In this document: piece after piece, positions 10,263 to 18,891 of the stretch
Layout: every line of letters begins with the position of its first letter
Position numbering within the stretch: position 1 is the first letter of the stretch
From: Kitasatospora aureofaciens
GTDB lineage: Bacteria > Actinomycetota > Actinomycetes > Streptomycetales > Streptomycetaceae
Direction of reading: 5' to 3'
DNA length: 64,000 nt
Assembly: GCA_000720845.1 (NCBI GenBank)
Contig: JODU01000011.1
Coordinates: 186,001-250,000 of the forward strand
Notes under the pieces: model-generated
The model's database searches: none
The model's input: the letters and a program-made list of their open reading frames with translations, nothing else
Told to the model about the DNA's origin: nothing
Program-made: the position numbers and the translations under genes

Positions 10263-11252
10263 TCAGATGAGGCCGAGACCGCGGACCGCCTCGCGCTCCT
10301 CCGACAGCTCCTTGACGGAGGCGTCGATGCGGGCGCGGGAGAACTCGTTGATGTCCAGGCCCTGGACGATCTCGTACGAGCCGTCCTTCGTGGTGACCGG
10401 GAAGGAGGAGATGATGCCCTCCGGGACGCCGTAGGAGCCGTCCGACGGGATGCCCATGGAGGTCCAGTCGCCCTCGGCGGTGCCGTTGACCCACGTGTAC
10501 ACGTGGTCGATGGCGGCGTTGGCGGCGGAGGCGGCCGAGGAGGCGCCGCGGGCCTCGATGATGGCGGCGCCGCGCTTGGCGACGGTCGGGATGAACTCGT
10601 CGGCCAGCCACTTCTCGTCGTTGACGGTCTCGGCGGCGTTCTTGCCGGCGATCGTGGCGTGGAAGATGTCCGGGTACTGGGTCGCGGAGTGGTTGCCCCA
10701 GATGGTCAGGCGCTTGATGTCGGCGACCGTCGAGCCCGTCTTCTTCGCGAGCTGGGTCAGCGCGCGGTTGTGGTCGAGGCGGGTCATCGCGGTGAAGCGC
10801 TCGGCCGGTACGTCCGGGGCGGCGGCCTGGGCGATCAGGGCGTTGGTGTTGGCCGGGTTGCCGACGACGAGGACCTTGATGTCGTCCGCGGCGTGGTCGT
10901 TGATGGCCTTGCCCTGCGGCTTGAAGATGCCGCCGTTGGCCTCCAGGAGGTCGCCGCGCTCCATGCCCTTGGTGCGGGGGCGGGCGCCGACGAGGAGGGC
11001 GACGTTGGCGCCGTCGAAGGCGACGTTCGGGTCGTCGGTGATCTCGATGCCCTGGAGGAGCGGGAACGCGCAGTCGTCCAGCTCCATCGCGGTGCCCTCG
11101 GCGGCCTTGAGCGCCGGAGTGATCTCCAGGAGGCGCAGCTTGACCGGCACGTCCGCGCCGAGCAGCTGGCCGGAGGCGATGCGGAAGAGCAGGGCGTAAC
11201 CGATCTGGCCGGCCGCGCCGGTGACGGTGACGTTCACGGGAGTGCGAGTCAT
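10263..11252 (-). CDS. mdh: Malate dehydrogenase
   Basis: A 329-residue NAD-dependent malate dehydrogenase of the Thermus/actinobacterial type. GAAGQIG at residues 12-18 is the dinucleotide-binding loop. ARPRTKGMERGD holds the substrate arginines, MTRLDHNRA the catalytic Asp160, and IWGNHSATQYPD the catalytic His188. It interconverts malate and oxaloacetate in the TCA cycle. It stands alone with a strong terminator and a perfect palindrome in its upstream region, so it is probably controlled independently of sucCD further along. Confidence 0.97.
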   Translation of the reverse strand: MTRTPVNVTVTGAAGQIGYALLFRIASGQLLGADVPVKLRLLEITPALKAAEGTAMELDDCAFPLLQGIEITDDPNVAFDGANVALLVGARPRTKGMERGDLLEANGGIFKPQGKAINDHAADDIKVLVVGNPANTNALIAQAAAPDVPAERFTAMTRLDHNRALTQLAKKTGSTVADIKRLTIWGNHSATQYPDIFHATIAGKNAAETVNDEKWLADEFIPTVAKRGAAIIEARGASSAASAANAAIDHVYTWVNGTAEGDWTSMGIPSDGSYGVPEGIISSFPVTTKDGSYEIVQGLDINEFSRARIDASVKELSEEREAVRGLGLI

Positions 11253-11303
11253 GGCGTTCTCCGTATGACAGCTGGCGGTGGGGCGTCCCGGCCCCGGGCG
11301 TTT

Positions 11304-11333
11304 GATCGATCTCTTGGTATCAAGAGATCGATC
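11304..11333. promoter_or_regulatory. Perfect 13-bp-arm palindrome in the mdh promoter region (TamR-like operator candidate)
   Basis: GATCGATCTCTTG (11304-11316) and CAAGAGATCGATC (11321-11333) are exact inverted repeats around GTAT, 52-81 bases upstream of the mdh start. The core TCTTG-GTAT-CAAGA resembles the palindrome I remember for TamR, a MarR-family regulator of S. coelicolor reported to bind promoters of TCA-cycle genes including malate dehydrogenase. It is unusually AT-rich for this DNA. Assignment to TamR is from memory and unverified. Confidence 0.6.
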
Positions 11334-11600
11334 CAGCCGTCAGGCTATCGCGCCCGTGGTGTCCGGCACGTCCGGGTCGGTGTGGCCCGGCCCACAGGAC
11401 CGCCGCCGGATCACCCGTGCGCGCGGAACCGGGACACGGGCCGGGCGCCGGAGGCCGGGCACGAGAAAGAGGCGGCCGCCTGTCCGGGAGAGGGGGGACG
11501 AAGGCGACCGCCGTTCGGGGATACCGTTGCCGGACTCCCGTGGGGGTACTTCTCGCGTGCCCGGGACACCGCGGAGCATGCCTGCCGCGGGCGAGATTTC

Positions 11601-11646
11601 TTCGCGGGCCCGCCGCCCGCGCCTTCGCGGGCCCTCCGCCCGCGCC
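11601..11646 (-). terminator. Two tandem 23-bp hairpin units after the HTH-DUF2690 gene
   Basis: 11601-11623 and 11624-11646 are near-identical 23-base copies (one substitution), each able to form a GCGGGC/GCCCGC stem. They begin 9 bases past the stop of the minus-strand gene and probably act as a duplicated terminator. Confidence 0.6.
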
Positions 11647-11654
11647 TCTCCCGC

Positions 11655-12971
11655 CTACTTCGTGCAGCCCTGCTGCCCGGAGGCCAGCGTCGCGCAGGCG
11701 GTGGCGTCGGTCGCGGAGTCCACGGCGACCATCATCGTGTACGCGACGGTGTCACCGGCGTTGCCCACCGTCGCCCGCTGCTCGTTCGCACCGCCGGCGC
11801 TCACCTGGACCTCGTCGCCCTGTGCGGCCTGGGTGACGCGGGCCCACGCGGCACCGCAGACCTTGCTGTACCGGACCTCGACCGCGGCCGTGCCGACGAC
11901 GGCGCTGGCGCCGGTGGTCACCAGGTCGCCGCCGCAGCCCATGACCTCGGGGTCCTTGCCGGTACAGGCGTCGCCGCCGCACTTCACGCCCGGCGGCAGC
12001 TTCGGTTCACTGCTCACGGTGGGCGACGGGGAGGGTTTCGCGCCCTCGTCCTTCTTGTCTCCGCCGTCGTTCAGGAGGAAGAAGGCGCCCGCGATCACGA
12101 CGAGGACGCCGACCACGCCCGCGGCCAAGGTGGTCATCCGCTTGTTCCCGCCGCCCGGAGACCGGCGGGACGGACGGGGGCCGCCCTGCGGTGGCTCGCC
12201 GTACGTGCCCGACGGTGCGGTGCCGGGACCGGCACCGGTGCCGGCACCGTACGGCGCGGCGGGCGCGGCCGGCCCCGCCGCCTCCCCGGTGCCGGTCCGG
12301 GGCCCGGGGCGGGACGCGCGGTCGCCGGTCGGCGCGGGGCCCCGGTATCCGGCGAGGCCCCACGAGTTTCCGTCGGTCGCTCCGCCGGAGACGGGGACGG
12401 GGGCGGTACCGGGTCCGGCGGCGTCCCGGACCGCACCGAGCACCGAGTCGGGACTGTCGGCGGCCGTCGGCTGGGCCGGGACCGTCGGCGGCAGCGTGGG
12501 CGACACGCCCGCCGGCCCGGCGACCCCGGCGGCCGCGCCGCCACCGTGACGGCCCGTCCGGCTCCCCTTGCCGCTCCTGCCGCCGTGGCCCGAACCGGGT
12601 CCGGCGTTGCCCGACTTGGCCGTGGGCGTGCCCAGTTCGCCGAGCGCGGCGCGGGCCTGGGAGATCCGGATGGCCTCCATGGTCATGTCGTGGCGCATCT
12701 CCGAGCGGCTCCAGGCGCGCTCGGCCAGCTCCCACATGGTGGTCAGGTGGACGGGGTTGGTCTCCGTCACCTCGGCCAGGGCGACGATGGCGCCCTTCGG
12801 CGCCAGCAGCCGGCCGTTCAGATAGCGCTCCCAGGACGTCTTGCTGTAGCCCGTGGCGTCGGCCACCGACGCGACGCTCAGCTCGCTGCGGTCCACGAGC
12901 CGGCGCAGCTGACTGGTGAACTCCCTGATCTGCGGATCGAGTTCATCCGGCAAGGCCTTCCAACGAGGCAC
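11655..12971 (-). CDS. Membrane-anchored XRE-type HTH protein with extracellular DUF2690 domain
   Basis: The GTG at 12971 has a purine-rich GGGGGAAG just upstream, giving 438 residues; the frame stays open upstream but without supporting signals. Residues about 15-70 form a helix-turn-helix (VASVADATGYSKTSWERYLNG). A Gly/Pro/Ala-rich linker of about 170 residues follows, then one transmembrane segment (about 278-300, preceded by KRM), then a 138-residue outer domain with six cysteines beginning CGGDACTGKDP, the DUF2690 pattern. The layout suggests a cytoplasmic DNA-binding head joined to an exported sensor. The function of DUF2690 is unknown. Stands alone between mdh and the folD operon. Confidence 0.82.
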   Translation of the reverse strand: MPRWKALPDELDPQIREFTSQLRRLVDRSELSVASVADATGYSKTSWERYLNGRLLAPKGAIVALAEVTETNPVHLTTMWELAERAWSRSEMRHDMTMEAIRISQARAALGELGTPTAKSGNAGPGSGHGGRSGKGSRTGRHGGGAAAGVAGPAGVSPTLPPTVPAQPTAADSPDSVLGAVRDAAGPGTAPVPVSGGATDGNSWGLAGYRGPAPTGDRASRPGPRTGTGEAAGPAAPAAPYGAGTGAGPGTAPSGTYGEPPQGGPRPSRRSPGGGNKRMTTLAAGVVGVLVVIAGAFFLLNDGGDKKDEGAKPSPSPTVSSEPKLPPGVKCGGDACTGKDPEVMGCGGDLVTTGASAVVGTAAVEVRYSKVCGAAWARVTQAAQGDEVQVSAGGANEQRATVGNAGDTVAYTMMVAVDSATDATACATLASGQQGCTK

Positions 12972-13356
12972 TGCTTCCCCCTCTTCCCCCGGTGTCGTGC
13001 TGGTCGTTCCCCCGCTGGGCCCCGCGCGCGGCGTCCCGCGCGGTGCCTGGTTCTGGCTACCCACAGGGATGCGCCCGGTCAGGATCCCAGTTCCCGGGGT
13101 GGGGGCGCACAGGAGCACAGAGGCCGCGAACGTGCACCGTCGCACGCCCACCAGCCTGTGGTCCAGTGTCCCATCGGCGTTCCCGTGCCCGGCGCGTAAC
13201 CCCCGAGAACGACTCGCGTAGCGGAGTAGCGGAACGGTCACTTCCGTGCCACAGCGCCCTGCCAGGCGTTGAACAGGGCGTTCGCCGTGCAGGAGGGTGG
13301 GTGTCGACGGCGGCCCGTCCTTCCACGGGGGTGAGGACGGGCCGTCGTACGCGTCG
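12972..13356. other. Intergenic region upstream of the HTH-DUF2690 gene
   Basis: This 385-base gap carries the promoter side of the HTH gene and, at 13312-13343, a terminator for the DUF3017 gene. I see no RNA gene or supported reading frame in the rest. Confidence 0.55.
13312..13343 (-). terminator. Hairpin after the DUF3017 gene
   Basis: GGCCCGTCCT (13312-13321) pairs exactly with AGGACGGGCC (13334-13343) across a 12-base loop, 14 bases past the stop codon of the folD-DUF3017 operon. Confidence 0.7.
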
Positions 13357-13995
13357 CTAGCTGACCGTGAAGTGCAGGGTGTCCTTGAGGAACGGGATCT
13401 CCAGCACCGGGTCCGGCTGGGCCATCAGCGCCAGCAGCGCGATGGAGAGCCCGAAGACGCCGTACGTCACGATGTCCGTGAAGCGCGAGCGCACGGCGAG
13501 CATGCCGACGTCGGGCAGCACCCAGCGCAGTGCGGCGCCCGCGAGCAGCGCGGCGCCGATCAGCAGCGTCCCCCAGCGGAAGACGCCCACGGCGGTCAGC
13601 AGCAGGCCGAGCCCGACCGCCAGCACCACCGCGAGCACCGGCCACTGCCGGGCGGGCGCCGGGGCGTCGCGGCCCGCGGCCCGGCCGCCGCCCTCGGGGC
13701 GTGCGGTGTCGCGGGTGAACAGCGGGAACCGGCGGGTGACGCGCCGCGGCCGTCCCTTGGCGTCGGGAGCGCTGACGGGGTCGCGGACGGTGATGCCGTC
13801 CGGGTCCCCGGCGTCCGCCGGGGCCTTCGCGTTCCCCGAGGCGCCGGGGGCCTTCGACGCCCGCGAGGCCGCCGGGTCACCGGCGCTTTCCGAGGCCGCC
13901 GAGGCAGTCGAAGTCCCCGGGGTCCCCGAGGTCCCGGTGTCCTGGCCGGCCCGTGCGCCGTCCGGGCGCTCGGCGTCGGTGCCCTCAGCCGGCAC
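13357..13995 (-). CDS. DUF3017 membrane protein
   Basis: 212 residues from a GTG that overlaps the end of folD by 11 bases, so translation is coupled. The first 110 residues are low-complexity Ala/Gly/Asp/Pro and probably disordered and cytoplasmic. The rest has three hydrophobic segments ([57 protein letters not shown]). The C-terminal part matches DUF3017, which I recall as a constant companion of folD in Streptomyces. No biochemical role is known. Confidence 0.85.
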
Positions 13996-14839
13996 TGCGC
14001 TCCGCCGCCTCCACCACGTTGACGAGCAGCTGGGCCCGGGTCATCGGGCCGACGCCGCCCGGGTTCGGGGAGATCCAGGCGGCCACCTCGGCCACGCCGG
14101 GGTGCACGTCGCCCATGATCTTGCCCTCGGCGTTGCGGGAGACGCCGACGTCGAGGACGGCCGCGCCCGGCTTGACGTCCTCGGGGCGGACCAGGTGCGG
14201 GGAACCGGCCGCGGCGATGACGATGTCCGCGCGCTTGAGGTGGGCGGCCAGGTCGCGGGTGCCGGTGTGGCACTGGGTGACGGTGGCGTTCTCGCTGCGC
14301 CGGGTGAGCAGCAGCGGCATCGGGCGGCCGATGGTGACACCGCGGCCGACGACCACGACCTCGGCGCCCTTGATCTCGACGCCGTAGCGGCGCAGGAGGG
14401 TGAGGATGCCGTTGGGGGTGCAGGGCAGCGGCGCCGGCTCGTTCAGCACGAGGCGGCCCAGGTTCATCGGGTGCAGGCCGTCCGCGTCCTTGTCCGGGTC
14501 CATCAGTTCGAGGATGCGGTTCTCGTCGATGCCCCTGGGCAGCGGCAGCTGGACGATGTAGCCGGTGCAGGCCGGGTCCTCGTTCAGCTCGCGGACGACC
14601 GCCTCGATCTCCTCCTGCGTGGCCGTGGCCGGCAGTTCGCGCTGGATGGAGGCGATGCCGACCTGGGCGCAGTCGCGGTGCTTGCCGGCGACGTACTTCT
14701 GGCTGCCTGGATCGTCGCCGACCAGGACGGTGCCGAGACCGGGTGTGACACCCCTCTCCTTCAGCGCCGCCACGCGGGCGGTCAGTTCGGACTTGATCGC
14801 GGCTGCGGTGGCCTTGCCATCGAGAATCTGGGCGGTCAT
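13985..14839 (-). CDS. folD: Bifunctional methylenetetrahydrofolate dehydrogenase / cyclohydrolase
   Basis: 284 residues, normal FolD length, from the ATG ending at 14839; an upstream in-frame extension is not credible because it would include promoter DNA. The substrate-binding Tyr49 and catalytic Lys53 lie in [19 protein letters not shown] and [12 protein letters not shown] (usually GRSxxVGxP) are the other landmarks. It supplies 10-formyl-THF, used by the purN and purH products encoded 4 kb away. The serine of the usual GRSxxVG loop is Gly here (GRGVTIG), a conservative but visible difference. Confidence 0.95.
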
Positions 14840-15135
14840 ACCCCCCATCCTCGCGGATGACCGGCCCCCGGTTCCAATCAGGTCGGCCTGCGGGCACCGC
14901 GCGGGAACCTTCGGGACGCCACGGGACACGTCCCGCCGTATCCGCTCATGATCGATGTTGTTGCACTTGCACAACGCCTTGTGAACGGGCTGGACAAGTA
15001 AGAGTTCGGTCAAGAACGATTGGGCTGCACAGTGCCGCGGGGCCGTACCGGGGGGACGAACCGCTCGAGAAGACTCTCCTCCGAGTCGAGCCGCGCGTCG
15101 TCCCCGCACTTGACAGCGACGGAGGAAGTCCCGCC

Positions 15136-15714
15136 ATGAGTTTCGGCGATCCGAACAACCCCTACGGCCCCCCGCAGGGCGGCCAGCAGCCGAACTACGG
15201 CTACCCGCAGCAGCAGCCCCAGGGCCAGCCCGGCTACGGCTACCCCCAGGCTCCCCCGGTGTCGGCCGGTTACGGCTACCCGGCCGCCCCGACCTCGATG
15301 CCCGGCACCGTCAGCGCGGCCCGCGTCATGCTGTGGGTCATTTTCGGCCTCCAGCTCGTCGGTGTGGCCCTGTTCGCCATCAGCGCCGCGAGCGTGGACG
15401 CCGCGAAGAACGACGACGCCCTGAAGGACGACGCCGCCTTCCAGCAGCTGGCCGACTACTCGTCCGGCATGCTGTGGGGCCTCGTGGCGTTCGCGCTGGC
15501 CTGGGGAGTGTTCGCACTCGTACTGGCGATCAAGGTCGGCAGCGGCGGCAACGGCGTGCGCATAACGACTCTGATCTTCGCCATCGTCACCGCGATCCTC
15601 GGCCTGTACCCGTTCATCCTCGTGGGCCTGGTCCACACGGTGCTCGCCATCCTGGTCGCCGTGTTCGTCGGGAACTCGAACGGCTCGGCCTGGTACAAGC
15701 GTCCCCGCTACTGA
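15136..15714 (+). CDS. Small multi-spanning membrane protein with Pro/Gln/Gly/Tyr-rich N-terminus
   Basis: 192 residues; GGAGGAA at 15121-15127 fixes the ATG at 15136. Residues 1-60 are repeats of GYGYPQ and [10 protein letters not shown] type, as found on many actinobacterial envelope proteins. Four hydrophobic segments follow ([74 protein letters not shown]). It is monocistronic with a hairpin downstream. No specific function is recognised. The upstream 296 bases include the near-palindromic GTTGTTGCACTTGCACAAC at about 14955. Confidence 0.8.
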
Positions 15715-15749
15715 GTACCGGCGACTGAACAGTTCGCGCCAATCACCAT

Positions 15750-15791
15750 CCAGGGCCGTGTCTCACCCGTACGAGGGGGGCACGGCCCTGG
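15750..15791 (+). terminator. Hairpin after the small membrane protein gene
   Basis: CCAGGGCCGTG (15750-15760) pairs exactly with CACGGCCCTGG (15781-15791) across a 20-base loop, 36 bases past the stop. Confidence 0.65.
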
Positions 15792-15842
15792 TGCGTCGTC
15801 CTAGTCTGGCGTGGGTAGCCGTCAGGCACGGGGAGACGCACC

Positions 15843-16589
15843 TTGTACAGCATCATCGTGGTACCTCCGCCGACCACGGAGGACGAACCCACCCGCACCC
15901 AGTACCGGCTCGCGCCAGGCGAACGGCTCGTCTTCGGACGGTCCGTGCCCGAGGGCGGGCTGCGGATCGGGCACGACGGGGTGTCCCGCAGAGCCGGGGA
16001 GATCGCGGCGCACGGCACCTTCTGGACCCTGAGCAACCTCTCCGCCCACCAGACCTACGTGGTGGAGAACCCGGAGGGCGCGGGCGAGCACATCAAGGTG
16101 GCGCCGGGCCGCCTCGACGCGCCGGTGCCCTTCGAGTTCTCGCGGATCGTGCTGCCCGCCGCCGGTGACCTGCTCCCGGTCGAGGTGTGGGCGCCGCGCC
16201 ACGACTATCTGCGCGGCGAGAACGGCGCCGACGGCGAGCCGACCGCCCCGGCCTTCTCCGTCGACCGCACCAAGCGGTACTTCGCGGTGCTGGCCGCGCT
16301 GTGCGAGCCGAGGCTGCGCGGGGCGCCGCACGCGCCGCTGCCGACCATGGACCAGGTCGTCGAGCGGCTCCGCCCCGCCTGGCCGGCCGCCTCGCGTACG
16401 TCGGTGCAGTGGAACATCGACTACCTCGCCGTGAAGCTGCGGCTGAAGCCGGGCCCGGAGACCGCCGAGCCGGGTCCGCGGCTGAACGGCAAGAAGGAGT
16501 CGCTGGTCTCGCTGGCGCTCCGCTTCGACCTGGTCCGCGAGGACGACCTGGTGGTCCTCGCGGCACCGTCCGGGCGGACGCTGCGATGA
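15843..16589 (+). CDS. FHA-like domain protein with C-terminal winged-helix-like region
   Basis: 248 residues from a TTG start with GGGGAGA 6-12 bases upstream. Residues about 25-105 show forkhead-associated landmarks: FGRS, the SR of GVSRRAGEI, and the N of LSNLSAHQTYV. FHA domains bind phosphothreonine. Residues about 140-248 (KRYFAVLAALCEP to VREDDLVVL) look like a helical/winged-helix module seen on Streptomyces FHA proteins. It overlaps the downstream kinase gene by four bases (ATGA), which makes it the probable adaptor or substrate of that kinase. The FHA pattern is degenerate, so phosphothreonine binding is inferred. Confidence 0.75.
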   Translation: MYSIIVVPPPTTEDEPTRTQYRLAPGERLVFGRSVPEGGLRIGHDGVSRRAGEIAAHGTFWTLSNLSAHQTYVVENPEGAGEHIKVAPGRLDAPVPFEFSRIVLPAAGDLLPVEVWAPRHDYLRGENGADGEPTAPAFSVDRTKRYFAVLAALCEPRLRGAPHAPLPTMDQVVERLRPAWPAASRTSVQWNIDYLAVKLRLKPGPETAEPGPRLNGKKESLVSLALRFDLVREDDLVVLAAPSGRTLR

Positions 16590-18205
16590 CCGAGCCGTAC
16601 GCCGTCCCGGTGCCCAGGGGGTACCGGGTGGGCGCCTGGGAGGTGCGCGAGCCCCTCGCGACCGGCGCCTTCGGCAGCGTCTACGCGGCGCGGCGCACGG
16701 ACGGCACGGGTGACTCCGGCCGGGGCGGTACGGACGGGGGCGGCGCCGGGGGCGCCGGCGAGGACCCGCCCGGCACCGTCGCGCTGAAGTTCCTGCCCAC
16801 CGGTACCGGCACCCCGCGGCAGCTGTCCCACCTGCGTGACCTGGTCGAGCGCGAGGTCGAGCTGCTGCGCCGGCTGCGGCGGCCCCGGCTGATCCGGATG
16901 TACGAGACCCTCACCGTCGACGACCCCGCCCACCCCCGGCTGGACGGGGCCACCGTGCTCGTCCTGGAGCGGGCCGAGGGCTCGCTGTCCGCCCTGCTCG
17001 CCGCCACTCCCCGCCCGCGCGCCGGGCCCGCGCTGCTCGCGCAGGTCTGCGAGGGCCTGCAGCAGCTGCACCGGGCGGGCTGGGTGCACGGCGACCTGAA
17101 ACCGGCCAACGTGCTGCTGATGGCGGACGGTTCGGTGCGGCTCGCCGACTTCAACATGGCCGCCGAGCTGGAGGGCACCCACGCGTACACGCCCGCCTTC
17201 TCCACCCCGGACTACACACCGCCCGAGCTGCTGTGGTCCGAGATCGGCGAACGGGGCCGCCGGATCCGCCCGTCCGCCGACGTGTGGGCCTTCGGCGTCC
17301 TGGCCCACCTGGTGCTCACGGGTTCCTTCCCGCTGCCCGGCGGCACCCCGGCGGCCCGCCGCGACGCCGCCGTCGCCTACGCCCGCGGCACCCACGAGCT
17401 GCGCCTGTCCCCCGAACTGCCGCCGGGGTGGCGGGAGATCGTGCGGGCCTGCCTGACCCGTACGCACGCCGACCGGATCGGCACCGACGCCCTGCTGCGC
17501 CGGGTGGCGGGTGCGGCGGGGGGCGCGAACGGCCCGGCGAGGTTCCCGCTCCGGCCCCTCCCCCTCCCCCGCCCCCGGCGCGGGGTCGTGGCCGCCACGG
17601 CCGCGGTGCTCGTCGCCCTCGCCGCGCTCGGCTACGGCGCCGCCCGCTGGGCCGACGACGGCAGCCCGGGCCCCGTCGCGGACCACCGCCCCGGCGCCAC
17701 CGCGAGTGCCGCCGCCTCCTACGGCGCGGCCGAGCTGCGCACCGACCGGGACGTGCCGCCCGCCTACCGCCTGCTGATCGTGGAGACGGCGCACGACTGC
17801 GGGCACCAGGAGGTCAGCCCGGCCCTGATCGCGGCCATACTGAAGGTCGAGAGCGACTTCGACCCGGACCTCGCCGACCCGGCCAAGGACGAGTACGGCA
17901 TCGCCCGTTGGACCCCGAGCGTGCTGCGCTGGTGGATGAACGAGGACGGCACCCCGGGTGAGACCGTGCCCCAGCCGCCGTTCCCGCCCGCCGAGTCCAT
18001 TCCGGCGATGGGCCGTTACCTGTGCTGGATCACGCCCCGCCTCGACGCCGGCCTGCCGGGCGACCGCGGTGTGCTGGTCGCCGTCGCGTACCGGACGTCG
18101 TACCGGAAGGTGAACGACGCGGGCGGGGTTCCCCCGAAGTACCGCGACTACGCCGACCGCGTCGCTCACCACCTCAAGGAGTACACGCCCCAAGGCGGGA
18201 CGTGA
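16586..18205 (+). CDS. Transmembrane Ser/Thr protein kinase fused to an extracellular lytic-transglycosylase-like domain
   Basis: 539 residues. Kinase domain about 13-310: glycine loop LATGAFGSVYA, Lys68 (VALKFL), catalytic loop HGDLKPANVLL with Asp170 and Asn175, DFN at 188-190 in place of DFG, TPPEL and ADVWAFG. The HRD arginine is Gly, so activation-loop phosphorylation is probably not the switch. One transmembrane segment lies at about 333-354. The outer part (about 390-530) resembles an SLT transglycosylase: ALIAAILKVESDFDP with Glu422 as candidate acid and EYGIARWTPSVL in place of the usual GLMQ segment. Either a wall-binding sensor or a regulated muralytic enzyme. Coupled to the upstream FHA gene. 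Confidence 0.82.
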   Translation: MTEPYAVPVPRGYRVGAWEVREPLATGAFGSVYAARRTDGTGDSGRGGTDGGGAGGAGEDPPGTVALKFLPTGTGTPRQLSHLRDLVEREVELLRRLRRPRLIRMYETLTVDDPAHPRLDGATVLVLERAEGSLSALLAATPRPRAGPALLAQVCEGLQQLHRAGWVHGDLKPANVLLMADGSVRLADFNMAAELEGTHAYTPAFSTPDYTPPELLWSEIGERGRRIRPSADVWAFGVLAHLVLTGSFPLPGGTPAARRDAAVAYARGTHELRLSPELPPGWREIVRACLTRTHADRIGTDALLRRVAGAAGGANGPARFPLRPLPLPRPRRGVVAATAAVLVALAALGYGAARWADDGSPGPVADHRPGATASAAASYGAAELRTDRDVPPAYRLLIVETAHDCGHQEVSPALIAAILKVESDFDPDLADPAKDEYGIARWTPSVLRWWMNEDGTPGETVPQPPFPPAESIPAMGRYLCWITPRLDAGLPGDRGVLVAVAYRTSYRKVNDAGGVPPKYRDYADRVAHHLKEYTPQGGT

Positions 18206-18329
18206 CCCTGGGAGTTCCGAGGTTCCGCACGGCGGGCGTCCCGGGGCACGGTGTGGGCACACCGCCCCGGCGGTGGGACCGGTCCGACCACACGACCGGT
18301 ACGACAGCGACGTTCACGGGGGAACGACA

Positions 18330-18806
18330 ATGAACATCGTCAAGCCCGCAGTACTCCTCCTCGCGGCCACGGCCCTGGCCGCCGGGTCCACGGTCGCGGC
18401 CACGGCCACGGCCGCCGACAGTCCGGGCGGCACCCGGGTGACCGGCCTCCAGCAGAAGGCCGACCAGGTGCTGGCCGACACCCCGAAGCCCCTGCGCGTG
18501 AGCGCCGACGCGGTCGAGTACGAGGGCCTGACCGTGACGGAGGCTCCCGTGACCAAGGACGCCCAGGACCTGGCCTGCGACTACGGCCACCTGTGCATGG
18601 TCGTCAAGGGCACGAAGTTCGACTTCTACAAGTGCCGGACGTGGAACCTGACCAACTGGACCGGCGACGGCCCGTTCACCAACAACCAGACGCGGGGCAC
18701 GGTCGCCAAGTTCTTCAACAAGGACGGCAGCGTCCGCTGGACGTCGACGGCCTACCAGGCGGGCACCGCGACCTGGGACCCGATCTGGTCGCTGCGCCCC
18801 TGCTGA
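18330..18806 (+). CDS. Small secreted cysteine-containing protein, peptidase inhibitor I36-like
   Basis: 158 residues with a clear signal peptide (first 28 residues, ending ATATAADS). GGGGGAACGAC precedes the ATG. The mature C-terminal part has CDYGHLCMVVKG, then YKCRTWNLTNW and a final Cys, spacing that resembles the beta/gamma-crystallin-like peptidase inhibitor family I36 (SmaPI type) common in Streptomyces. Four cysteines could make two disulfides. It lies 124 bases after the kinase-transglycosylase gene, so linkage is uncertain. Inhibitor function is inferred only from resemblance. Confidence 0.7.
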   Translation: MNIVKPAVLLLAATALAAGSTVAATATAADSPGGTRVTGLQQKADQVLADTPKPLRVSADAVEYEGLTVTEAPVTKDAQDLACDYGHLCMVVKGTKFDFYKCRTWNLTNWTGDGPFTNNQTRGTVAKFFNKDGSVRWTSTAYQAGTATWDPIWSLRPC

Positions 18807-18836
18807 TCCGCTCACCGGGTCAGCCACCGCGGCCGT

Positions 18837-18868
18837 CCCCGGTTCCCTCCGCGCGGAGGGAACCGGGG
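18837..18868. terminator. Bidirectional hairpin between the secreted-protein gene and purH
   Basis: CCCCGGTTCCCTCCG (18837-18851) pairs exactly with CGGAGGGAACCGGGG (18854-18868), so a 15-bp stem with almost no loop separates two convergent genes and can serve both. Confidence 0.8.
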
Positions 18869-18891
18869 GCCGCCGTTTCGCGGTCCGGACG

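Larger units (their letters stand above)
11253..11654. other. Intergenic region between mdh and the HTH-DUF2690 gene
   Basis: This 402-base stretch holds a perfect palindrome at 11304-11333 on the mdh side and a GC-rich tandem repeat at 11601-11646 on the other. Between them (about 11340-11600) I see no convincing gene; the short reading frames there lack a ribosome binding site and any recognisable protein. Confidence 0.6.
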
